From: CAZZNQ01 sp964655775
GTDB taxonomy: Bacteria > Planctomycetota > Brocadiia > SM23-32
NCBI GenBank assembly: GCA_964655775.1
Contig: CAZZNQ010000003.1
Coordinates: 1-64,000 of the forward strand
Direction of reading: 5' to 3'
Length of the DNA: 64,000 bases
This document shows, in pieces, positions 41,950-50,807 of the stretch (its first letter is position 1; every line of letters begins with the position of its first letter). The translations under genes were made by a program, and so were the position numbers. Below the pieces are notes generated by a model. That model did no database searches, was not told the origin of the DNA, and saw only the letters and a program-made list of their open reading frames with translations.

Positions 41950-43122
41950 ATGGGCGCTGATGGTCTGTTCGAGGAGCGGCCGCGGTGGCGGGGCTGGATG
42001 CGCTGGGGGCTGATAGCGCTGGGAGTGCTGCTGGCTCTGGCCGTCGGCGTCATTGCTGTCACCATTCCAGGTAAGATCAGGTTCGCGCGCACCGGGCAGG
42101 CCGCCCACGAGGCGCTCGCGGCCTATGAGGGCGCAATGGTCGAGATAAGCGCCGACGGCCATGCCTCCAGCGTGTCCGTCGTGACGCGGTCCGGCGACTA
42201 CCTCACGCGGCACGGGCCGGACGGGACCTACGTCTCGGCCCGGCTCGGAAACGAGCGCATCGAGTACTGCCTTGCGTGGCGGCTTGCCTCCCGCTGGAAA
42301 TCGAACAAGGAGACCGGGCCAGGCACAGGACCGCCCGGCTACCAAGTCCTCGTCAACACTGTGACCTCCTCCCGTGGCTACTGGCTGAATCCCCTTGTGA
42401 CGGTCGACGTCACGGAGACCGACGACGCCGTGACGCTGGAGGTGAGAATCAGGCGGCTCTTGCCGCGGGGCGGTCCCGCGGTTTTCACGTTGAAGACGGT
42501 ACTCGATCCGGAGAGCCGCCTGCCGCGCGAGAACCGTCTGGGCATGTCGATGAAGGACCACAGTCTCTCGACGTCGTACCGCTTGCTGGAGTATTACCGC
42601 GAACGTCCGTCGGGGCCGCTGGACCCGGGTCTCCCGAGTGACGTGGTCGACCTGGCCGAGGAGGCGCGGCATCCGATCCTCGCGGACGGGGATGCGGGAT
42701 TGAGCGGCTCGATTTTCCGATGCCGGCGGGACGGCCGCGGCGGGTTGCTCCTTTGCTTCGATGTGCCGGCGCGGGCCACGTTCATAGGCGAGGGAATCGA
42801 GGTCACCGATGCGGAAACCGGTGTCGACCTGACCGCGGGCCGCACTGCATACCACCTCTGGTGGCCGCTGAGCGCCGAGCGTGCGGCCGTCGTCTGGCAC
42901 TGCCCGGGGGCCCTCGATGGTGGGCCGGGACCGGACTCCGTGGATGTGGCGATTCGGGGCCGACTGATGGAGCGGCAGGAGGAGGACGGCATCGTCAGGT
43001 TCGCCGCGGTCGGCAGCGCGCGGTTTGTATTCGCTGACGTGCCCGTCGAGGCAAGCGACTGGGCCGTGTTCCCGGAGTGCCCGTCCCCGCCGTGGTTCGA
43101 GACGCGGTTGACGGGCGAGTGA
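41950..43122 (+). CDS. Membrane-anchored protein of unknown function
   Basis: A 390-residue protein with a basic N-terminus, one span (MRWGLIALGVLLALAVGVIAVT) and an extracytoplasmic remainder predicted to be beta-rich. The ATG at 41950 follows AGGGGA; an ATG at 41917 has no ribosome site. No family recognised. It is probably coupled with the small membrane protein before it. Confidence 0.6.
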   Translation: MGADGLFEERPRWRGWMRWGLIALGVLLALAVGVIAVTIPGKIRFARTGQAAHEALAAYEGAMVEISADGHASSVSVVTRSGDYLTRHGPDGTYVSARLGNERIEYCLAWRLASRWKSNKETGPGTGPPGYQVLVNTVTSSRGYWLNPLVTVDVTETDDAVTLEVRIRRLLPRGGPAVFTLKTVLDPESRLPRENRLGMSMKDHSLSTSYRLLEYYRERPSGPLDPGLPSDVVDLAEEARHPILADGDAGLSGSIFRCRRDGRGGLLLCFDVPARATFIGEGIEVTDAETGVDLTAGRTAYHLWWPLSAERAAVVWHCPGALDGGPGPDSVDVAIRGRLMERQEEDGIVRFAAVGSARFVFADVPVEASDWAVFPECPSPPWFETRLTGE

Positions 43123-43140
43123 CGATGCGGCCGAGAGCGC

Positions 43141-43359
43141 TCAGACCCAGTCGGCCAGGTACTTGAACACCTCGACGGCCATCTCGCCCGCGGCGAAGCC
43201 GGCGACCGCGCAGGCTGCCGGGATTGCCACGTAACCCACCGTGGGCAGCTCGTAAAGCCAGTGCCCGATCCCGAAGCAGATGATGAGCCCCAAGGCTGCG
43301 CAAACGAAAGCCGCCCCGATTCGGCTCCAGATCGATTCCAGCAGTTCCTGATTCACCAT
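43141..43359 (-). CDS. Small two-span membrane protein
   Basis: A 72-residue protein with two hydrophobic segments (about 13-33 and 38-62) and charged ends. The ATG at 43359 is preceded by GGGGAG. A longer start at 43392 lacks one. It ends 19 bases after the convergent membrane-anchored gene. Function unknown. Confidence 0.55.
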   Translation of the reverse strand: MVNQELLESIWSRIGAAFVCAALGLIICFGIGHWLYELPTVGYVAIPAACAVAGFAAGEMAVEVFKYLADWV

Positions 43360-43416
43360 CGAAGCTCCCCATGTCTCTTGAGGCCGATCCATTTTCCGCC
43401 GGCCCGGCCGCAGCCG

Positions 43417-44439
43417 TCAAGCCGCATCCGTGAGGGCGTCCCGCAGGGCGGCGAAGACGCGGGTGTAGGTGTCCAGGTCGATGCGGCCGTCGGTGCCCAG
43501 CCGCACGACGACCATCCGCCATTCCGGCACGGCGAAGCAGATGTTGTTCATGTTGCCCTGGATGGCGACGGTGCCCGGCGGCGCGTCCGGCCACATTCGT
43601 CGACCCAGCGGCGTGATGCCGTTGAGCCAGATGTTCAGCCCATAGGAGCCCGGCAGCTTCAGGTACCAGCCCTCCGGATCGAACGGCGGCACCGTTGCGG
43701 CGACCTGCACGCTGCAGCTCTCGCGCATCCACTCCGGGCTCAGGACCTGCGCGTCGCCCCATCTTCCGCCGGCGGCGTAGAGCAGGCCGAACCGCGCCAT
43801 CTGCCGGGCGGTGATGGAGATGCCCTTCTCGTACGAGCCCGACCCGCCGCAGATTGGCAGCCCGTCCACCTCGCCCCAGTCACCCCAACTCCATCCCTTC
43901 GGGTCCATGCCGATGGGGTCGGCGATGCGGCGCCGGAACAGGTCGCGCAGCGGCTCGCCGGCGATGCGCGTCAGCACGTGGGCAAGCTCGTCGGACGACT
44001 GCGAGTAATGGAAGCAAGCGCCGGGCGGGTAGAGCGGCTCGACGGGGTCGAACGGATGGTCGACATCAATGTGAGCGTAGCCGGACGTGAAGTTCGCGAA
44101 CTGGCGGAGTATTACGGCTGGATAGTGTTCGCTCAGCCGGGGATCAAACTCGGCGGCGACGCTGTCCGGCGTGCATCGTCCGTCATCCACCAGCAGGCCG
44201 AACGCGGCGCTCATAAAGGTCTTGGTGCAGGACCAGACGGTGTGCTTGTTGTCGACGTCGGGGCCGCGCCAGATCATACGCCCGTTGCGCACGACGAGGC
44301 CCTGCTCGACGCCCTGGTCCAGGCATATCTCGTCCAGCACCTCGATCGCGGCGTTTAGTGCGCCGCCGTCTACGCCTTGCGACTCGGGTGACGCCTCCCG
44401 CCAATCCTTCTCGGGGAACGTCCACGTCGGTTCGCTCAC
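43417..44439 (-). CDS. Serine beta-lactamase-family hydrolase
   Basis: A 340-residue protein of the class-C beta-lactamase / penicillin-binding fold. The active-site S-x-x-K is Ser70-Cys-Thr-Lys73 and the Tyr is Tyr145 in YSQ (the usual YxN Asn is Gln). Such proteins are more often esterases or peptidases than antibiotic hydrolases. There is no signal peptide, so it probably acts in the cytoplasm. The GTG at 44439 follows GGAGAG. A far longer upstream frame overlaps the uridine-kinase gene on the other strand and is rejected. Confidence 0.83.
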   Translation of the reverse strand: MSEPTWTFPEKDWREASPESQGVDGGALNAAIEVLDEICLDQGVEQGLVVRNGRMIWRGPDVDNKHTVWSCTKTFMSAAFGLLVDDGRCTPDSVAAEFDPRLSEHYPAVILRQFANFTSGYAHIDVDHPFDPVEPLYPPGACFHYSQSSDELAHVLTRIAGEPLRDLFRRRIADPIGMDPKGWSWGDWGEVDGLPICGGSGSYEKGISITARQMARFGLLYAAGGRWGDAQVLSPEWMRESCSVQVAATVPPFDPEGWYLKLPGSYGLNIWLNGITPLGRRMWPDAPPGTVAIQGNMNNICFAVPEWRMVVVRLGTDGRIDLDTYTRVFAALRDALTDAA

Positions 44440-44596
44440 GGCTCGCTCTCCATCCGGTGATGGGCCCATTCTAACGGATCGGCGCGTCACCGTCCCGGCC
44501 GGCCCAGGTTCGCCTCCGCCGGTGCTTGATGGCGGACCGCGGGGGCTGTAGGCTCGTTCAGGCCGGACCCGCGTTTCCTTGTTCGCGAGGGCACCG

Positions 44597-45229
44597 ATGA
44601 AGTCGGAAGACGACTGGCGGGAGAGGGCCAGTGCCGCGCTGAAGCGTCGCACGGCCCGGGATGGGCGGCCGATCCTGATCGGCATCGGCGGTGGCAGCGC
44701 TGCGGGCAAGTCGACCATCGCCCGGGAGATGGCGCACCGGCTGGAGCCGTTCCGGGTGGAGGTGATGTGCCAGGACCGATTCTTCCATCCGCGAGACGAA
44801 CTGCCGCGCTACCCGTCGGAACTGCGCTCCGAGCCGTGGCCGGACTACAACCGGCCGGAGACGGTGGACGTCGACCGCATGGTGGCCTGGTGCCGCGACC
44901 TCGACGGAGCGGACGTCGCCATTCTGGAGGGCATCCTGGCGCTCCATTTCCCCGAGGCCCGTGAACTGATGGACCTGAAGCTCTACGTGACCGCCGACGC
45001 GGACGAGAGGATCGTGCGCCGTATCCGCCGCAACCTGCCTCGCTCGTCGATCGACGACATCGCCGATTACTACCTGGAATCGGTGCGCTACCAGCACGAA
45101 CGCTACAACGCACCGACGGAGCGCCACGCCGACCTTGTGATCCCCGGAGGCATGCACGACGGGCGCCGGCGCGAGGCGATGCTGGCCTGCATCTGCGATG
45201 AGGTCCTCCGCGTGCGCGGTCTCGCGTGA
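44597..45229 (+). CDS. Uridine kinase-like P-loop protein
   Basis: A 210-residue kinase of the uridine/phosphoribulokinase group. It has a P-loop GGSAAGKST, the substrate region VEVMCQDRFFHP, and the EGILALHFP strand and lid (VRRIRRNL). It may phosphorylate uridine/cytidine or a related sugar alcohol. The ATG at 44597 is preceded by GAGG. It diverges from the beta-lactamase-family gene. Confidence 0.78.
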   Translation: MKSEDDWRERASAALKRRTARDGRPILIGIGGGSAAGKSTIAREMAHRLEPFRVEVMCQDRFFHPRDELPRYPSELRSEPWPDYNRPETVDVDRMVAWCRDLDGADVAILEGILALHFPEARELMDLKLYVTADADERIVRRIRRNLPRSSIDDIADYYLESVRYQHERYNAPTERHADLVIPGGMHDGRRREAMLACICDEVLRVRGLA

Positions 45230-45252
45230 CCGGATTGGGAGTGCAGGCCGTT

Positions 45253-46227
45253 CTAAGGTCGCTTTGCCGGCGGAGAAGCGCTCTGCGTCCTGCCCGGAGG
45301 AACGGCTCCGGCCGTTCCGTACTTGCCCGGATAGGTCTTCCAACGCCGGTGCGACCAGAGCCAGGCCTCCGGTTTCTTCCGGATCAGTTCCTCCAGCGCG
45401 CTGGTGATTTCCGCCGTGATCCTGACCACCTCCTTCCGCCACTCGCCGTCCGGCCGCGGCCGGATAACCTTTTGGCAAACAATGCGGACGCGGTTCCGGC
45501 CTGGGATCCTGTGAGCGGATATGAGGGCGGCCGGCACGCGCGCACGCAGGCAGAGGCGGGCGGCCAGATGGTGTGTGCTGGCTGGCCGGCCGAAGAAGTC
45601 GACGAACACTCCGTGGCGGCGAGCATCCTGGTCTATCAGCAGGCCGACGTCGGCTCCTTGCCGCAGCAGGTGGAACAGACGCAGTACGTTGCCGTGCTTG
45701 TCCAGGACTCCCTGCCCGGTAACGGCCCGCAGGCGCTGAACGTAGCGGTCAATCCAGGGGTTGCGGAAGCCACGGGCAAGCGTCCACAGCGGCCTGCCCG
45801 TCAGCATGGGCAAAGCCGTAAGGGCCTCCCAGCACCCGACATGGCCGGAGACCAACACAACGCCCGACCCTCGGTCCAGATCGCTCAGCTTCTCGAAGCC
45901 CTCTAACTCGATCAGTTTCTCCGGCGGTTCGGACCGCAGAGCTCCAAGAACACGGACGCCGTCGAGCGTCGATTCGGAGAGCTCAATATAGACGCTGCGA
46001 AGCATACGCCATGCGTCCGGGACGTCCATTCTGGGAAAAGCTCGCAGGATGTTGTCGACTGCGCGCAGCTTGCGTCGTCTTCGGTCGACCACGAAGAAGA
46101 GGAACCCCATGATCCGGGCGCCGCGGCGCGCAACGTCCCACGGCAGCGCGAATGTGACGGCGGCGAGGGCGCGCACGACCGCATACTGGGCGGCGTAGAT
46201 CAGCTTCGTCCCGAGTGCACAGACCAT
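45253..46227 (-). CDS. LpxL/HtrB-family lipid A acyltransferase
   Basis: A 324-residue membrane-associated acyltransferase that adds secondary acyl chains to lipid A. The catalytic H-x4-E is His129...Glu134 in SGHVGCWEAL. The later QDARRHGVFVDFFGRPASTHH and a C-terminal WLWSHRRWK are conserved in the family. Its presence supports a Gram-negative envelope with LPS. The ATG at 46227 is chosen; a TTG at 46257 is also in frame. It diverges from the next gene. Confidence 0.9.
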   Translation of the reverse strand: MVCALGTKLIYAAQYAVVRALAAVTFALPWDVARRGARIMGFLFFVVDRRRRKLRAVDNILRAFPRMDVPDAWRMLRSVYIELSESTLDGVRVLGALRSEPPEKLIELEGFEKLSDLDRGSGVVLVSGHVGCWEALTALPMLTGRPLWTLARGFRNPWIDRYVQRLRAVTGQGVLDKHGNVLRLFHLLRQGADVGLLIDQDARRHGVFVDFFGRPASTHHLAARLCLRARVPAALISAHRIPGRNRVRIVCQKVIRPRPDGEWRKEVVRITAEITSALEELIRKKPEAWLWSHRRWKTYPGKYGTAGAVPPGRTQSASPPAKRP

Positions 46228-46282
46228 GTGACCCTTGACCCCGAATACCTTGCACAATTCAGCTTACCAGCTCCGCCCCCAG

Positions 46283-46288
46283 TATAAT
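46283..46288 (+). promoter_or_regulatory. Candidate -10 box
   Basis: TATAAT, 130 bases before the hypothetical gene at 46418. The expected -35 position has no good match, so this is a weak call. Confidence 0.3.
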
Positions 46289-46417
46289 GATGTGGGCCTC
46301 CGCGCGCACTTGCGGCCCGGTTTGGTGGCGGGGAGCGTAGCAGCCAAACGACACCTCTCCCCTGCTGACGACTTTCACGTCCCCGGAACGGGACGATCAA
46401 TCGGCAAAGGCGGAACG

Positions 46418-46852
46418 ATGGATGGACTTGGCATGTTGCCCTATCTTGCGCCGTTCTTCTTCGTCGGAACCTGGTGCCTGACGCTCCGGATCATAGCCGG
46501 GCTGAGCGGCTGGCGGCGACTGGCGCGGCACTATGCGTTCGACGGCAGGTTCACCGGAAAGGTCTGGCGGTTCCGATCGGCGCGCCTGGGGCGGATGAAC
46601 TTCAACGGGGCGCTGACCATCGGGGTCGACAGGCGCGGCCTGTTCCTCGCGCCGATGATTCTTTTCCGGCCGTTCCACCGGCCGTTGCTGATCCCGTGGT
46701 CGGAGATCGAGGCCGAACCTCACAAGAGCTGGCTGTTCAAGGGCCGTCGCCTGACGTTCCGGTCGGTACCGCAGGTGCAGATGCTGCTCTCGGAGGGCAC
46801 GTTTGCCAGTATCATCGCCCACCTGGAATCCCTGCCCGACTTGCCCGAGTAG
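46418..46852 (+). CDS. Hypothetical membrane-associated protein
   Basis: A 144-residue protein with one hydrophobic N-terminal span (LPYLAPFFFVGTWCLTLRIIAGL), then a beta-rich, basic part (RLGRMNFNGALTIGVDRRGLFLAP, IPWSEIEAEP) that looks like a PH-like or bacterial-PH (DUF) domain facing the cytoplasm. The ribosome site AAAGGCGGAA precedes the ATG. No gene name is supported. It is convergent with the next gene. Confidence 0.55.
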   Translation: MDGLGMLPYLAPFFFVGTWCLTLRIIAGLSGWRRLARHYAFDGRFTGKVWRFRSARLGRMNFNGALTIGVDRRGLFLAPMILFRPFHRPLLIPWSEIEAEPHKSWLFKGRRLTFRSVPQVQMLLSEGTFASIIAHLESLPDLPE

Positions 46853-46875
46853 CGATGCTGCGCCCGGTGAGAAAG

Positions 46876-46911
46876 CCGGTGCGCCCTCCTGCGTCCAGGT
46901 GAGCGCACCGG
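46876..46911. terminator. Inverted repeat between convergent genes
   Basis: Nine-base stem CCGGTGCGC (46876-46884) / GCGCACCGG (46903-46911) with an 18-base loop, between two convergent genes. It may serve as a bidirectional terminator; no U-run is present. Confidence 0.45.
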
Positions 46912-46931
46912 TCGACGTCCTCCCGGCCGAA

Positions 46932-49178
46932 TCAGCGGCCCGCTGCCTCCTTGTAGAGCTCCAGAGCGCGGCGGTAGCGGCTGTCGTCGTGCTGCTTCTT
47001 CCAGCTGTCCGTCGGCTCCGGCATCCCGGGACGGTACTTCGCCCACATCTCGTTGGCGAACGCTTCCCAGCATTGCCCCTGCCGCGCCCAATCGGCGCCG
47101 TAATCACGCTCGGTCTCGTCCTTCATCACCTGGACGAACTCGGAATCGTTCTCGTGCATCCAGCGGTCGACGTAGTCGAAGAACGCGTCGTGCGCCCACT
47201 CGTCCTCGGCGTCCAGGAGCCGCATGGCGAGCGCCTGCGCCACCCAGCCCACGCTGGTGCAGCAGCGCCGATAGGACTCGCTGGTCATGTTGTCGCCCAC
47301 CCACTCGGAGGGGTGCAGGTGCTCGTAAGGCCCCCAGAGGTGGCCGCGGCCCCGGCCTGCTCCGGTGACAGTGTCGATGCCGGAGTGCCCGGCGAAGACG
47401 ACCTTCGCGCCGGTCCAGCACGGACCGTAGGCGGTCTGCTCGTTCTCGCCGAACATGACCTTCGGGTAGGACTTGCTGACGCTCGCCAGCGTCTCGTCGC
47501 CCAGCATCAGACCGGCGAACACGATCGGGATCTTGCGACCGCTGCCGTGGCCACCGTAGCCGGGCCAGCCCGGATGTCCGGCGCGCACCATGCCGCCCAG
47601 GTCGATGCCGACCTGCACGTAGTTGACCAGCAGCGGCTCGCGGCGCTCGGGCTCTATGTCCACGCAGAGCAGGAGCGCAGCCATGCCGGCCACGCGTCCG
47701 TACTCCAGCCCGTACTGCGGCATGTTCTCGACCGGCTCCTCGAAGCCGAAGAAGCAGGTGCCCACCCACGGACGCTGTGTGAACCGCACGTAGAGCTCCA
47801 CGTCCGGCATGCCGGGCGTGCGCTCGACCTCGGGCAGAAGGTCGCGGCGCAGGTTGCGCGCGTAGTACACCGTCTGCTCCCGGTCGCAGAAGGCCGGGCG
47901 GAACGCGTCGGCCGGCTGCGGGGCGTCCACGCAGGTCAGCACGGCGGCGGTGCGGATCGGGCTGCTGTCGCCCTTGCCGCGCTGGATGTCGTTGCGGAGC
48001 TGTGCCGGCAGGATCAGGCCCTTGGGCATGCTGATGGTGGAGACGAGCGAGTCGCCCGCTTTCATCTCCACGGGTAGCTTCTGGATAAGCGCCGGCCGGA
48101 AGTAGTTGCGCACTCCGCTGTCGTAGGCGACCACGGTCTCCGCGGGCGGGTTCAGCATGAAGCCGTTGCGCACGCGGTTCTGGGGCTGCTGATCCAGGTC
48201 GCGGGAGTCGAGTTCGATTTCGGGGATCTCGTCGCCGTAGAGCGGTTTCGGGTCGATGTCGACCACGGTGACCGGGCCCACGACGTACCAGTCGCCGTTG
48301 ATGAACTTGCCGACGCGCGCCGGTTCCGCGAAGGTCCACGTGATGCCGTACTGGGAGACGCTGCTCACCTTCTTCAGGGAATCGAGGCTTGCGGCGGCGG
48401 GGGCGTTATCCTTCGTGTAGATCGGCACGTCCTTCTCCAGCGGCACCCAGGGGCTCTCGCCCCTCACGATCGGCGCCTCGGGTTTGGGCTGAGGGACCGA
48501 CGTCACCGGCCCGCCCAGTTTCGCAGTCACGTCGTCGACCCAGATCGTCTGTGTTTCGCCCACCTGGCTGTCGCCCCAGATGACCAGCGACCGGAACCCG
48601 TTGAGGCCGAGTTTCGTCTTATCGACTCGCCTGTCGCTCAGGGCGCTGCCGTTGTGCAGCACCTGGATGCCTTCTTCGGGCCGGAAGTTGATCGTCCAGC
48701 GGTGCCAGCCGGGCGTGCGGTTGATGCCGAGCCAGAAGAGCTGGTTGAACCAGCTCTGCCCGTCGCAGGCGGTGGCCGTGTAGCCCTCGTTTCCGCCCAG
48801 GTAGCTGGCGTAGAGGATGCCGATGGCCACCACGTTGCCGTCCGCCTGCTGGATGCCCCAGCGGGGTCCGACGCGCGTCGTTTTAGCGTTCTCGGGGACG
48901 GTGCCATCGTCGTAGACCCAAAGGTCCACGCTCCCGGAGGCGTCCAGGTCCCGCAGATTGATCGTGGCCTTCCCTCCGGGCCCTATCCGCAGTGCGCCGC
49001 CGGAGCCCTCGCGCCCCATCGAGGCGTCCAGACCTGCGTCGCCGGTGGTCTGCCATCCGGCGGGAAGTCGGCCATCGTCGAACGCGTATTCCCGCACGTC
49101 ACCCTCGGCGGCCGTCGCCGCGGAGACGCTCGCCATCACTGCCATCGCCACCAGAACCGTCGCCATCGTCCTGCACAT
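46932..49178 (-). CDS. Large secreted protein with N-terminal LamG-like domain (family A)
   Basis: A 748-residue exported protein: a signal peptide (VLVAMAVMASVSAATAA), a concanavalin-like/LamG-like sandwich (about 25-220: GWHRWTINFRPEEGIQVLHN), a linker, and a 500-residue conserved region shared with the 54237-55820 product (SVSQYGITWTF, GDWYVVGPVTVVDIDPK, IVFAGLMLGDE, HDAFFDYVDRWM). The shared region has no domain I can name; the pattern of helices suggests an alpha/alpha toroid, as in polysaccharide lyases or related enzymes. No catalytic residues can be assigned. It probably works on polysaccharide, as judged from its neighbours. Confidence 0.75.
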   Translation of the reverse strand: MCRTMATVLVAMAVMASVSAATAAEGDVREYAFDDGRLPAGWQTTGDAGLDASMGREGSGGALRIGPGGKATINLRDLDASGSVDLWVYDDGTVPENAKTTRVGPRWGIQQADGNVVAIGILYASYLGGNEGYTATACDGQSWFNQLFWLGINRTPGWHRWTINFRPEEGIQVLHNGSALSDRRVDKTKLGLNGFRSLVIWGDSQVGETQTIWVDDVTAKLGGPVTSVPQPKPEAPIVRGESPWVPLEKDVPIYTKDNAPAAASLDSLKKVSSVSQYGITWTFAEPARVGKFINGDWYVVGPVTVVDIDPKPLYGDEIPEIELDSRDLDQQPQNRVRNGFMLNPPAETVVAYDSGVRNYFRPALIQKLPVEMKAGDSLVSTISMPKGLILPAQLRNDIQRGKGDSSPIRTAAVLTCVDAPQPADAFRPAFCDREQTVYYARNLRRDLLPEVERTPGMPDVELYVRFTQRPWVGTCFFGFEEPVENMPQYGLEYGRVAGMAALLLCVDIEPERREPLLVNYVQVGIDLGGMVRAGHPGWPGYGGHGSGRKIPIVFAGLMLGDETLASVSKSYPKVMFGENEQTAYGPCWTGAKVVFAGHSGIDTVTGAGRGRGHLWGPYEHLHPSEWVGDNMTSESYRRCCTSVGWVAQALAMRLLDAEDEWAHDAFFDYVDRWMHENDSEFVQVMKDETERDYGADWARQGQCWEAFANEMWAKYRPGMPEPTDSWKKQHDDSRYRRALELYKEAAGR

Positions 49179-49234
49179 GGTCTCCGTCCTTCCGGATGAT
49201 GGCCCGCCCGTTGCGCTTCACGGGGCGGAGCGCA

Positions 49235-50566
49235 TCATCCCTCTATCCTGTAGATGTGAACTTCGTACGGTGCGAACTCGTCCGCGAAACTGCCGTCCTC
49301 CACGGGCAGCGTCCTGTTCTCGTCCACGACTTCGGCGTCGGCCTTGCCGTCCAGGTCCTTCACCGTGAACTCCGCGCTGACGGGCCAGCTCTGCATGTTC
49401 ACGGCGAACACGTAGACGTCGCCGTCGTGCCGCTTTGCCATCGCGGGCACCGGTCCCGTTCCGACCGTAGCCGCTTCCTCGGGCGGTACCCTGGCCGGGT
49501 CGGCCTCAACGGCGAGTGCCTCGCAGAGGGTGGGACTGTTGAGGACCCGCGCCAGCCGGTGGATCTGCTCGTTGGTGTCCTTCACGGTCGCGGCCATGTC
49601 CGGATCGTCCAGTAGTCCCGTTTCGCTGAACCGCGACGACTCCATCACGTGCGAGAAGTAGATGATACCGGTGGAGCCGTGGATAAGCGACATCCAGACC
49701 TCGGCGCGCGTCTGCTGCGGAGTCGGCCCGCGCCCCTCCCGGCTGATCTGCGAGCACTCCAGCGAGTTCCAGATGATGTTGTTGCCGTGCGACCATTTGA
49801 CCAAGCGCTGCACGCCGAAGGGCACGCGCCATATCTGGTCGCGCACGGCCTCGTAGAGCGTGGCCATCGGATAGATGTCGAAGCCGGCGATGTCCGCCCC
49901 GCGCATGTAAATGGCGTAGTCCTCGGGATGGTTGGCGCGGCGGCGGCCCTGCCAGCCGTCGTAGGCGACGCCCATCCCCAGGCCGAGGTAGACCGGCCGG
50001 GTCGGATCGTTCGCTTTCATCTCCTCATAACGCTCGATGATGGTCTTCGGCGACTCGCACGGGCCCCATTCGCCCCAGTCCTCCATGGTGCGCGAGTGCC
50101 ATTCCGGCAGCCCGTCGGCGGGTGCGTTCGGCCACGCCTCTTTGATCTGCTCGACGCTCTTCCAGTAGGCGCCCATCCGCTGGGCGTTGTCGGGTTCGTC
50201 CATCTGCATCCAGCCGATGATCAAAGGGTCGTCCAGATGCTCCATGCCCACCTCGTTCTGCTCGCAGATCAGCAGCATGTCGTGCTTGCGGAGTTCGGCG
50301 AGCTGCTCCTCGGTCGGCCCTTTCCAGAGGCCGATGTAGACGTTGACGCCCACGTCGCGGTATCGGGAAGCGTTCGCGGGGCCCTGCAGGTAGACGGCTA
50401 TGGGGAACCAGTCCGGATCGGCGGGGGGGCCGTTCTCCCACTGCGCGTAGGGCGCTCGACCGCTGTCCGTCTCCATGTCGTCCTCCGAAGCCCTAACCTC
50501 GGTGCCCGCCAACAGAACGCCTCCCATGAATGCCACAGCAATCAGCCAACTCAACTTGCCTAACAT
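49235..50566 (-). CDS. Secreted TIM-barrel glycosidase-like protein
   Basis: A 443-residue exported protein with a signal peptide (LSWLIAVAFMGGVLLAG). The barrel part holds GWMQMDEPDNAQRMGA with a possible acid/base Glu, PVYLGLGMGVAYDGWQG, ADIAGFDIYPM and a strand IIWNSLECSQ. The C-terminal part has Asp/Glu-rich strands (KDLDGKADAEVVDE), as in beta domains of glycosidases. The pattern resembles beta-galactosidase or GH42-like families, but the family is not fixed. The ATG at 50566 follows GGAGG. A start at 50692 adds 42 residues without signal character. Confidence 0.72.
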   Translation of the reverse strand: MLGKLSWLIAVAFMGGVLLAGTEVRASEDDMETDSGRAPYAQWENGPPADPDWFPIAVYLQGPANASRYRDVGVNVYIGLWKGPTEEQLAELRKHDMLLICEQNEVGMEHLDDPLIIGWMQMDEPDNAQRMGAYWKSVEQIKEAWPNAPADGLPEWHSRTMEDWGEWGPCESPKTIIERYEEMKANDPTRPVYLGLGMGVAYDGWQGRRRANHPEDYAIYMRGADIAGFDIYPMATLYEAVRDQIWRVPFGVQRLVKWSHGNNIIWNSLECSQISREGRGPTPQQTRAEVWMSLIHGSTGIIYFSHVMESSRFSETGLLDDPDMAATVKDTNEQIHRLARVLNSPTLCEALAVEADPARVPPEEAATVGTGPVPAMAKRHDGDVYVFAVNMQSWPVSAEFTVKDLDGKADAEVVDENRTLPVEDGSFADEFAPYEVHIYRIEG

Positions 50567-50807
50567 CGCACGTCCTCCAGAGATTCGGGTCGCACCGCCG
50601 CCCGGCGAACCGGTTTCAGGGGAAGGTTCACAGGAAACGACGGGAAACAGCTCTGCTTCGCCGATGCTACACCCGCGCGGCAGCGCCTTCAAGTACCGGC
50701 GATGTCGCCGGCCTCTCCGGTATATTCGAGCCTTGATTGCCGCACGGCCTTGATGTAAGAAGAACCCGGGTTATTGGCGTCGACGTGGGATTCAGGGAGG
50801 TGCAGAC

